Shown here one piece after another: positions 46,701-54,718 of a stretch of 64,000 bases of DNA. The DNA is from Ciona savignyi (taxonomy: Eukaryota > Chordata > Ascidiacea > Phlebobranchia > Cionidae), in contig CH002934.1 in assembly GCA_000149265.1 (NCBI GenBank), positions 72,782 through 136,781 of the forward strand, given 5' to 3'. A program made the translations under genes and the position numbers. A model generated the notes under the pieces. That model ran no database searches. It was not told where the DNA came from and worked only from the letters and a program-made list of their open reading frames with translations. The number at the start of each line of letters is the position of its first letter. Within the stretch, counting starts at the first letter, position 1.

Positions 46701-49690
46701 AATCCTTCTTCCCACCTGCCAAGATACAAATATCACTTCCATCCAGTGAAACCCAAGTTACCCGATGTCCGTGCCCTCGAAGAGATCCTACCTTCCCCGA
46801 GGTCTGATGCCACACCCCGCTCCATCAACAAACAACCATCCACCAAACCGATGTGGCACGGCAAACCGGTTGTGTACGACAGCGAGCGATCCTCCAGGTC
46901 TCCTCCCCCCCACTCTGTGCCGTACGGGATGCCGGAATCTCTCGTGTTCGAGTCCAGATTCGAATCGGGGAATCTGCGTCAAGTGAGAAGAATGTAAGTA
47001 TCATTTGTGCATTAAATTTGCTTCAGCCTGTTTTAGTTTAGTTTAGTTTATTTTTTCGCACCTTCGTTACAATAAAGAAGAATAAAACAGTAAATTTAAA
47101 TTAAAAAGACAGGATAAAACGGAAAATCCACAGTAGTTAAAACACGTCAGTGAATAGACACATTGCAAATTAAGGAAAAAAACGACGTGGCCGTTAAATC
47201 GGTATAAGTGTCGGCATTTTACAAATAATTGTAAGGTTGTGGGCTCAAAACCCACTGCTAGATAGTCGGTGGTATTCTTGACAAGGTACTTACCGCCTGA
47301 ACTACAAGGCTTGCCGAACTTATCTATGATAACAGTTTATAAAATTTTATGTCCTCATATTTATATTGATCCCTGTGTGTGGGTTAATGATCATCAATCT
47401 AAGCCAGATGTCAAATTACCACGTGAAGTCTGGTTGTTGGTGCAATATTGCTATGCGTTGTGTATATTCCATCGCTTTTGTTCAACTCATTCTAGTTGTT
47501 CAACTCATTCTAGTTGAACTGAATTGAGCTGATGACTATTAAGTGCCTTGCTCAAGCACACAACCAGCATAAAGTGACCACGGTTAAGACCCACAGGATC
47601 AGAGGAACAAACCCTACCCCCCTCCTTGCGGCAGTAGGGTCGCCCACCTAACCCCATGCTCTCTATGAGCAAAGCATTTTCCATCAATAAAATATGTTAA
47701 TAGAGGTGAGAATGAATATGAACTGGTGTTGAAAACGGACATGTACACCAACCGCCACACCCAATGGTATTACTTCAAAATACAACAAGCAAAACCAAAT
47801 TGCGTCTACAAGTTCAGCATTATCAACTTTTTAAAGAAGGACAGTCTGTACAACTATGGTAAGAGCAGATTATAAAGTAAATACTGCTACACTTAGATGT
47901 GTTTACTTTTTCAGCATTTCTCCACATAGCTTAAATACTAACCTTTACCAAATGCTTTAATTCTATTTTCCCATATAGTTCTTCACCAATCATGACTCTC
48001 CTTAGCTTAAAAACTAACCTTTTGTCGTACGCTGCAGTTCTTTTACCTTTTTCATATATCTTGCATTGGTTCATATGGTACAGATATGGGATTTCAATAT
48101 TAGCAGGTGGAGAAACTTTGCTAAAGGTTTTAACCATAGTTATTTTTATATATTTGTCAATTATCTAAGCTATTGCAGTGTTTTGTATATTATGTTACTT
48201 AGTTGTAATACAACCCATTAATTTACTGGGTCCAGGTCAGTTTGGTGCTTTGACCGAGTTCACATTCGGTTAGCAAGTGAGAACCAATTACTGAAATATC
48301 TTGGTTATAAAATTCAAACCACAGCTTTCAAGTGCCATATTGTCAATGTCGCAAATTGTTATTCAATGAACTCTTTGCCCCACAAACCACCTAAGTTTAC
48401 TCTCATATCGTCAAATTTCCTGTTTTGCAATAATATAATACAATCAATAAATCTTTCATTTGAAGGCTTTAGAAATAAGAATATTATAATTTAAAGTTTT
48501 AGGTTACTTAGCAGGCAATCACAGAAATACCTTCTTTATTTCTACATCATAATGGGTAAAATTGTATGACAATATTAAAGGAATTTAATTAATCGTTTGA
48601 TAAATGAAGGTACTGGAGATTGATTAGCTTTAAATTAACGATTTGATTTTCAAGATAAAAAAACTTTATTTGAACATATGGTAGCATCATACTTTATTAC
48701 TATTGATAAATAACAAGGTATTAGCTAGGATAGGATATTCATGTTTATCCCCATGGATGGGAAAACCCAAGTGGGTTACCGGTGGGCAATCGTCAGATTA
48801 GCAGTGTGTTGTTTATGATTCACATGTTTCTTTAATTTGGTAGAACCCATTAAGCCGCTGGGTTCAGGCAATGTCTGTTTTGTGCCTTGACCAAGGACAC
48901 AACTGACTAGCTAGTGACCAGTTTTGTACCTGCAACCCTTCGCCTGTGATTGACAGTGATTGACAGTTTTAATTCTCAGGAATGAAGCCCCTTATATATT
49001 CTGAACACCTTGCGATGGAGAAGGGTATAGGCTGGTACAGGGCGGGACACAATATCAGCTATACCAGCCTCAATAACCCACGGAATACCATCCTTTCATT
49101 AGACTTGCAATATTACTGTCTAAAATTCGAGGTAATGTATTTTCCTTGCTATTTATAACTAGCATTCTACACTGAGTTATTCTTTGTTTCAATCTCATAA
49201 ATTCAAATTGGTCTTTATCTCTCTATACAACACACTGCAATATAGCTATGGTAACCCGACGATGGGCGCGAGGTGGTCTGATGATTGACCGTGTGTTAAC
49301 CCCCTTGGTTTTCCCATTCACAGAAATAAACATGAAAATTCTATCCTACTGTGGATTAGGATTTTTATATTTCCTAATTCTAATGAATTCAAATAGGGTT
49401 TATTATTTCCTACTGTATTGCTTCTATAAAGCTTAGTTAACCCAATGGTTTGCCGTAGGTGATCTAATGATTTCCAGTGTGTTAAATCCCCTTGCGTTTT
49501 CCCATTCACCGGAATAAGCATGAATATCCAATCGAAGGTTGCAAATTTAAATTCCCAGATGTCATTTGAGTGGGAAGAATGTGAGCAAGACAGCATCTAC
49601 GTTGCCCACTGCTACCCATACACCTACTCCAACCTGATAAAGGACATTAATGCGATCATGTCTTGTCTGAACACATCTGAAAACCTTCTT
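43559..49690 (+). CDS. Cytosolic carboxypeptidase 2/3-like gene, N-terminal domain only
   Basis: Gene-level entry for exons 43559-43704, 44034-44257, 44676-44817, 45267-45342, 45827-45990, 46304-46350, 46721-46993, 47704-47858, 48980-49131 and the first part of 49559-49935. Family members remove glutamates from tubulin tails, using an M14 zinc-peptidase domain that follows the N-domain. Here the N-domain is complete up to YVAHCYPYTYSNL, the block just before the catalytic domain, but no HPGE..SW zinc motif or later peptidase block follows. The frame runs instead into HECT sequence. Closest by motif to AGBL2/AGBL3; the orthologue was not decided. Two phase conflicts (43704/44034 and 46350/46721) remain. 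Confidence 0.75.
44034..44257 (+). CDS. Exon of the carboxypeptidase-like gene
   Basis: Encodes INQLNYIPNPRPQVNYM, LTQIAPEPGDRFKYIDVNYI and FPASLANLRLLKTGG. The 3' end (AATAGAG|GTTTGG) leaves one base and joins in frame with 44676. The 5' boundary (CTATGAG|GAGC) is less certain. Confidence 0.6.
44676..44817 (+). CDS. Exon of the carboxypeptidase-like gene
   Basis: Acceptor AAATCCGAG, strong donor GTAAGTTG. Encodes QHNSVPGYGRNEGDRN, a LDLTLLDN stretch and ISRRGFPGSTL. It begins with two bases and ends with two, matching both neighbours. Confidence 0.6.
45267..45342 (+). CDS. Exon of the carboxypeptidase-like gene
   Basis: Acceptor TTTCACCCAG, donor CAG|GTATAA. Encodes PLMPRIGEYNGLTMPSYGMN and RQCFQ. 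The other frames contain stops or do not match the flanking phases. Confidence 0.65.
45827..45990 (+). CDS. Exon of the carboxypeptidase-like gene
   Basis: Acceptor CTTCCACGCAG, donor GTAAGTCG. Encodes VYTKDGMNNLLNSKSRQSKL and VGPFWPSGFGPVCQCPE. Confidence 0.7.
46304..46350 (+). CDS. Small exon of the carboxypeptidase-like gene
   Basis: 47 bp between TTTAACAG and GTAAGTAA. Encodes FLVCCPKNELYGEAF. It leaves one base, but the next exon's obvious frame needs two; a base error or an unseen micro-exon lies between. Confidence 0.65.
46721..46993 (+). CDS. Carboxypeptidase exon with the FESRFESGNL motif
   Basis: Acceptor CACCTGCCAAG; YKYHFHPVKPKLPDVRALEE opens the exon and LVFESRFESGNLRQV closes it before AGAAT|GTAAGT. 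The F.SRFESGNL block is the hallmark start of the N-terminal domain of cytosolic carboxypeptidases (Nna1/AGBL family). Between them is a serine/proline-rich linker. Confidence 0.8.
47704..47858 (+). CDS. Carboxypeptidase N-domain exon
   Basis: Encodes YELVLKTDMYTNRHTQWYYF and YKFSIINFLKKDSLYNYG, the N-domain beta-sandwich typical of CCP2/CCP3 (YEL.LRTDLYT..HTQWFYF). It joins in phase with both neighbours. Confidence 0.9.
48980..49131 (+). CDS. Carboxypeptidase N-domain exon
   Basis: Encodes MKPLIYSEHLAMEKGIGWYR and YYCLKFE, matching GMKPLLYS...IGW.R.G..I.YY in CCP2/3. Acceptor AATTCTCAG, donor GAG|GTAATG. Confidence 0.9.
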
Positions 49691-49935
49691 CCAGCCCCCG
49701 ATTTACGGCGAACATTGAGAGTCCACTTCATTAACTCAGCCGGGGCTGAAGAGGCTGGGCATGGGGCTGGGGTAACCCGGGAGTTTTACCAACAGTTGGT
49801 ACGTACTGCGTTTGAACCTTCGCGTGGGTTGTTCAAGTTAACCGACGACGGGGATTTGTACCCCAACCCTTGTGCTGATGGGTGGTCGAGAATATGAGTA
49901 AGCACTTCTTCTTTCTCGGCCGATTGTTAGGGAAG
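49559..49935 (+). CDS. Chimeric exon: carboxypeptidase N-domain end joined to HECT domain start
   Basis: Acceptor AAATTCCCAG, donor GGGAAG|GTAAGT. The first ~35 codons (MSFEWEECEQDSIYVAHCYP, YTYSNL) are the end of the CCP N-domain. From about 49665 the same frame reads [33 protein letters not shown] and [15 protein letters not shown], the start of a UBE3C-type HECT domain. The frame then hits a TGA at 49895, while [14 protein letters not shown], the next HECT block, is open one frame over: a frameshift at the GGG run near 49880. The point of joining shows no intron; CTTCTTCCAG just before CCCCCGATTT looks like a former acceptor. Confidence 0.8.
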
Positions 49936-52900
49936 GTAAGTCATTAAATTTTCACCATTGTTTAAAGATTCCCTGAATATTTTGTCAAATACACCTTGCA
50001 TGTACTAACCCACCAAACCAAAACCACATAGATATCTTATATAGAGATTCATAGATATGTTATATATTGTAAGATTCATAGATATCTTTTATATTGTGAG
50101 ATTCATAGATATCTTATATATTGTGAGATTCATAGATATCTTATATATCATGAAATTCATAGATATCTTATATAGTATGAGATTCATGGATATCTTATAT
50201 AGCAGCGATTCCCGAACTTTTTTTGTTGGCGGCGCCTTTTGTAAACTTATTAAACCTTGCGGCTCCCTCATTAAGCCAAAATTTTCAAACTGCATGTATT
50301 GTATATTGTATATCCAGACTATAGCATGCATTTGGATAACCATTCAAACTCTTTAAAACTATTCACTAAACTACTGAAGTGACGAAGTCAATTAATGCAA
50401 AGCAGTTATTTGACAAACCATTATTCGAAAACAATGCCATGTTAGTGAGCAAATAGTGGCAGATAACACCGAACAATGGATTTTACAAGTAAAACGAATA
50501 CTGTATGCCAGTGTATGGGGTTGCACACCAGGCTCAAACATCTCCAATTAACGTTTTACTGGTGTAACACCCATGTACTGTTTTTTTTTTGGGAAAAAAT
50601 AATAAATGCAGCAACTTCCGCATGCTTTTGCGGCGCCCCTGGGCGACGCGGCGCCCAGTTTGGGAACCGCTGTTATATAGTATGAGATTCATAGATATCT
50701 TATATATTATAAGATTTATATATATCTTATATATCATGAGATTCATAGATATCTTATATATTACGAGATTCATAGATATCTTATATATTGTGAGATTCAT
50801 GGATATCTTATATATCATGAGATTCATAGATATCTTATATATTATGAGATTCATAGATATCTTGTATATTGTGAGATTCATAGATATCTTATATATTATG
50901 AGATTCATAGATATCTTATATATCATGAGATTCATAGATATCTTATATATCATGAGATTCATAGATATCTTATATATTATGAGATTCATAGATATCTTAT
51001 ATATTATGAGATTTAAAGATATCCTATATATTATAAGATTCATAAATATCTTATATATAATGAGATTCATAGATATTTTATATATTATTAAAATTATAGA
51101 TATCTCATATATTATTAATAGATATCTCATATATTATTAATAGATATCTTATATATCATGAGATTCATAGATATCTTATATATTATGAGATTCATAGATA
51201 TCTTGTATATTATGAGATTCATAGATATCTGATATATTATAAAATTTATAGATATCTTATTAAACTGCAAATCAATTTGTAACAAGATATTCAATATATA
51301 AAAAGGTTCATAGATATCTTATATCTACAAGATACATCCATCTACTATCCAACTACAAACTCAACATTCAAATGCGAGTCGCGGTTGACCGATTTCGTGA
51401 GGGACTCGCTGACGTAATCTCCATCGAGTGGTTGCGAATGTTTGACCACCGGGAGTGCCAGACAATCATCTCAGGAGCGCAAGTGGCGATTGACGTTGAC
51501 GATATGAAGACCAACGCGGCATATTCAGGTTGTCCATGGTGTCATGTGTGGTTGGGTCATTGTTGGTGAAACTTTTCCAAAACAAAATATTAAAAAGTTT
51601 CAACAAACTGTTTTTTATGAAAATTCCCNNNNNNNNNNNNNNNNNNNNNNNNNNNNNNNNNNNNNNNNNNNNNNNNNNNNNNNNNNNNNNNNNNNNNNNN
51701 NNNNNNNNNNNNNNNNNNNNNNNNNNNNACAGGAGGTTACACAGCCGAACACCCAACGATCGAAATATTCTGGAGAGTTTTGCACAATTTTACCAAAGAA
51801 GAAAAACGAAAATTTTTACTTTTTGTGACGAGTTGTTCAAGACCTCCCTTGCTGGGGTTTAAGGTTGGTGGTTTAAAACTTTAACCAAGGGTGCGGGGGA
51901 ACATTCTATGTATTGTTGTCATTATATTCTCGAGTTGCTGGAGCTATTACAGTCTGTGGATGATTGGTTCATTTATATCCTCGTGGGTGGGAAGCCAGGT
52001 TTTATCCACAGGTATCGTAAGACACCTCATGCCCACAGTCGAGTTGCTGGAGCTAATACAGTGTGTGGATGGTTGGTACATTTATATCCTCGTGGGTGGG
52101 AAGCCAGGCTCTTTTTATCCATGGGTATCGTAAGACACCTCATGCTTTCAGTCGAGTTGCTGGAGCTATTACAGTGTGTGGATGGTTGGTTCATTTATAT
52201 CCTCGTGGATGGTAAGCCAGGCTTTATCCACGGGTATCGTAGGACACCTCATGCCCACAGTTGAGTTGTTGGAGTTATTACAGTGTGTGGATGGTTGGTT
52301 CATTTATATCCTCATGGGTGGGAAGCCAGGCTTTATCCACGGGTATCGTAAGACACCTTATGCTCACAGTTGAGTTGCTGGAGCTGATACAGTGTGTGGG
52401 TGGTTGGTTCGTTTATATCCTCGTGGGTGGGAAGCCAGGCTTTATCCACGGGTATCGTAGGACACCTCATGCCCACAGTTGAGTTGTTGGAGTTATTACA
52501 GTGTGTGGATGGTTGGTTCATTTATATCCGCGTGGGTGGGAAGCCAGGCTTTATCCATGGGTATCGTAAGAAACCTCATGCCCACAGTCGAGTTGCTGGA
52601 GCTATTACAGTGTATGGATGGTTGGTTCATTTATATCCTCGTGGGTGGGAAGCCAGGTTTTATCCACGGGTATCGTAAGACACCTCATGCTCACAGTCAA
52701 GTTGCTGGAGCTATTACAGTGTGTGGATGGTTATTTCATTTATATCCTTGTGGGTGGTAAGCCAGGCTTTATCCACGGGTATCGTAGGACACCTCATGCC
52801 CACAGTTGAGTTGTTGGAGTTATTACAGTGTGTGGATGGTTGGTTCATTTATATCCTCGTGGGTGGGAAGCCAGGCTCTTTTTATCCATGGGTATCGTAA

Positions 52901-53927
52901 GACACCTCATGCTTACAGTCGAGTTGCTGGAGCTATTACAGTGTGTGGATGGTTGGTTCATTTATATCCTCGTCGATGGTAAGTTAGGCTTTATCCACGG
53001 GTATCGTAGGACACCTCATGCCCACAGTTGAGTTGTTGGAGTTATTACAGTGTGTGGATGGTTGGTTCATTTATATCCTCGTGAATGGAAAGCCAAGTTT
53101 TATCCATGGGTATCGTAAGACACCTCTTGCCCACAGTCGAGTTACTGGAGCTATAACAGTGTGTGGATGGTTGGTTCATTTATATCCTCGTGGATGGGAA
53201 GCCAGGCTTTAACCACGGGTATCGTAAGACACCTCATGCCCACAGTCGAGTTGCTGGAGCTATTACAGGGTGTGGACAGTTGGTTCATTTATATCCTCGT
53301 GGGTGGGAAGCCAGGGTGTATCCACGGGTATCGTAAGACATCTCATGCTCACAGTCGAGTTGCAGGAGTTATTACAGTGTGTGGATGGTTGGTTCATTTA
53401 TATCCTCGTGAATGGGAAGCCAGGCTTTATCCACGGGCATCATAAGACACTTCATGCCTACAGTCGAGTAGCTGGAGGTATTACAATGTGTGTATGGTTG
53501 TTTTATTTATATCCTCGTGGATGGGAAGCCAGGCTTTATCCATGGGTATCGTAAGACATCTCATGCCCACAGTCGGGTTGCTGAAGCTATTACAGTGTGT
53601 GAATGGTTGGTTCATTTATATCCTTGTGGGTGGGAAGCCAGGCTTTATCCACGGGTATCGTAAGACACCTCATGCTCACAGTCGGGTTGCTGGAGCAAAA
53701 TTAATTGTCCATTCAATTGCTGTAGTTCTGGTTGGTATATAAATATTTACCCCATTTAGGAAATGGACCCCCCATTTTGCATCCACAATGGGGGAACCCC
53801 CGACCGCTTACCCACCTCGTCTACTTGTTTAAACCTCGTTCGCATCCCCCAATATATTGATGACATCACAATGAGAGACAAACTTATTTATTGCGTCGAG
53901 AGTCTAGCTGGATTCGAACTTTCGTAG
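49665..53927 (+). CDS. UBE3C-like HECT ubiquitin ligase, C-terminal part with gaps
   Basis: Exons: the end of 49559-49935, then 51332-51528, 51733-51863 and 53760-53927. The HECT domain accepts ubiquitin from an E2 on a cysteine and passes it to substrates; UBE3C acts with the proteasome. Sequence blocks ([74 protein letters not shown] end) favour UBE3C over UBE3B. Missing: the whole N-terminus before HECT and about 90 residues between GRLLGK and YIHLL. The intron between them holds only minisatellite and a MITE. Confidence 0.8.
49936..51331. repeat. 27-bp satellite in the HECT intron
   Basis: Unit AGATTCATAGATATCTTATA plus TATTATG, in two runs (about 50035-50202 and 50673-51265) split by a hAT MITE. 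It gives long open frames (MRFIDILYI and the reverse), an artefact of a 27-bp period lacking stops. The missing HECT exon would be expected inside this interval. Confidence 0.95.
50203..50672. mobile_element. hAT-type MITE inside the satellite, perfect 8-bp target duplication
   Basis: Ends CAGCGATTCCCGAACTTTTT and, from the right, CAGCGGTTCCCAAACTGGGC, with GGCGGCGCC and GGCGCCGCGTCGCC near the ends. TTATATAG lies directly before (50195-50202) and after (50673-50680). The target is satellite sequence. 470 bp, non-coding. Confidence 0.9.
51332..51528 (+). CDS. HECT exon (N-lobe to linker)
   Basis: Begins after CTACAAG with [20 protein letters not shown], then [19 protein letters not shown] and [20 protein letters not shown]. 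All blocks align with UBE3C (YIHLVADYRLN, SLEWLRMF, ISGAQVPI). 197 bp, one base in and one base out, in phase with 51733. Confidence 0.9.
51629..51728. other. Assembly gap (100 N)
   Basis: Lies in the intron between two HECT exons, stopping a few bases before the acceptor ACAG at 51732. Confidence 0.99.
51733..51863 (+). CDS. HECT exon (C-lobe start)
   Basis: [44 protein letters not shown], then GTTGGT. Nearly block for block UBE3C. Ends in phase 0. Confidence 0.9.
51932..53697. repeat. 109-bp minisatellite in the last HECT intron
   Basis: About 16 units, each with GAGTTGCTGGAGCTATTACA, GTGTGTGGATGGTTGGTTCA, TTTATATCCTCGTGGGTGGG, AAGCCAGGCTTTATCCACGG, GTATCGTAAGACACCTCATG and CCCACAGTC. Some units carry an extra CTTTT in the middle. 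Overlapping open frames across it are periodic artefacts. Confidence 0.95.
53760..53927 (+). CDS. Terminal HECT exon with catalytic cysteine
   Basis: Acceptor [29 protein letters not shown] leads to [12 protein letters not shown], where C is the expected thioester cysteine (TCMNLLKLP in UBE3C). The exon ends with SLAGFELS and TAG. 55 codons plus stop, in phase. Confidence 0.95.
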   Translation, partial: EMDPPFCIHNGGTPDRLPTSSTCLNLVRIPQYIDDITMRDKLIYCVESLAGFELS

Positions 53928-54152
53928 AATGTGTTTGTGGGAATGATTGCTGCTATTCTAAAGACGTAAATATGGAATCACAGCAGTTTATACTTTTCCT
54001 TACCCACCATATCCTAATCAATGGGATAACTATAAAGATAATATAATACTGCAATGTTCGTTGACTTTCTATTGTATTACTGGAAATAGTTTTAAATATT
54101 TATCAACAGATTTTTGTGTTTATATTATTTTTAGTACCGAATAAGATGAGTC

Positions 54153-54158
54153 AATAAA
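54153..54158 (+). terminator. Polyadenylation signal for the HECT gene
   Basis: AATAAA about 225 bases after the HECT stop, in the space between the two convergent genes. Confidence 0.5.
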
Positions 54159-54348
54159 TATATTCACAATGCATAAAGAACTGTTTAAACACATGGGGAA
54201 TTAAATCAACATTTGAACATTATAAGCGTTTATTGAATACATGGAACAGTAATCGTATCAACATTTGAACAATATAAGCGTTTATTAAATACATGGAACA
54301 ATAATTAAATCAACAAACGCATTTAATAATATACTGATTCCATTATGT

Positions 54349-54354
54349 TTTATT
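54349..54354 (-). terminator. Possible polyadenylation signal for the LRR gene
   Basis: TTTATT on the plus strand (AATAAA leftwards), the first such signal after the LRR gene's stop codon. Further copies lie at about 54281 and 54230. Confidence 0.4.
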
Positions 54355-54580
54355 AATTTTTAATGTGAAATATATATCACCCACATAGACGTAATATGGG
54401 AATGGTGGTGAAAGATGTAATTGGTTGAAACATCTGATCTATTCCATATGAACCACCATTAGTTTGATCCAAATACATGGTCACACAAGTGTTGTAAACA
54501 ATGGATCGGTTGTGCTGCATAACTGTATGTAGCTCCTGTGTGGCATCAGTGCTTTATAGTGTTGTACTGTGTCGACAATG

Positions 54581-54718
54581 TTAGGATATTATACATTGGA
54601 GTTTTTTGGTTTTTCTCCTTGGATCAGTAACTAACAGTTTTGGTTCAGTAATCGCGGATTTGTATTCTTCAAACCACACTTTGAGATCATCAATCTTATG
54701 TCCTTCTAAAATAAAATT
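54581..54718 (-). CDS. Terminal exon of the LRR gene
   Basis: Acceptor ACTTTCTTTTAG, phase 0: NFILEGHKIDDLKVWFEEYK, SAITEPKLLVTDPRRKTKK, LQCIIS, TAA. A non-LRR tail of 45 residues, basic at the end. Phase matches the CAG end of the LRR exons. Confidence 0.75.
   Translation of the reverse strand, partial: NFILEGHKIDDLKVWFEEYKSAITEPKLLVTDPRRKTKKLQCIIS

Noticed and set aside
46746-46997. Alternative frames across the FESRFESGNL exon on both strands
   Set aside because: They are shadows of the carboxypeptidase frame, whose motif match is decisive.
50534-51140. Open frames of about 190 codons (MRFIDILYI and reverse repeats)
   Set aside because: Pure satellite translation inside an intron, with no splice or start context.
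51890-53742. Many overlapping open frames with [16 protein letters not shown]-type repeats
   Set aside because: Translation of the 109-bp minisatellite in three frames; no coding constraint is visible.
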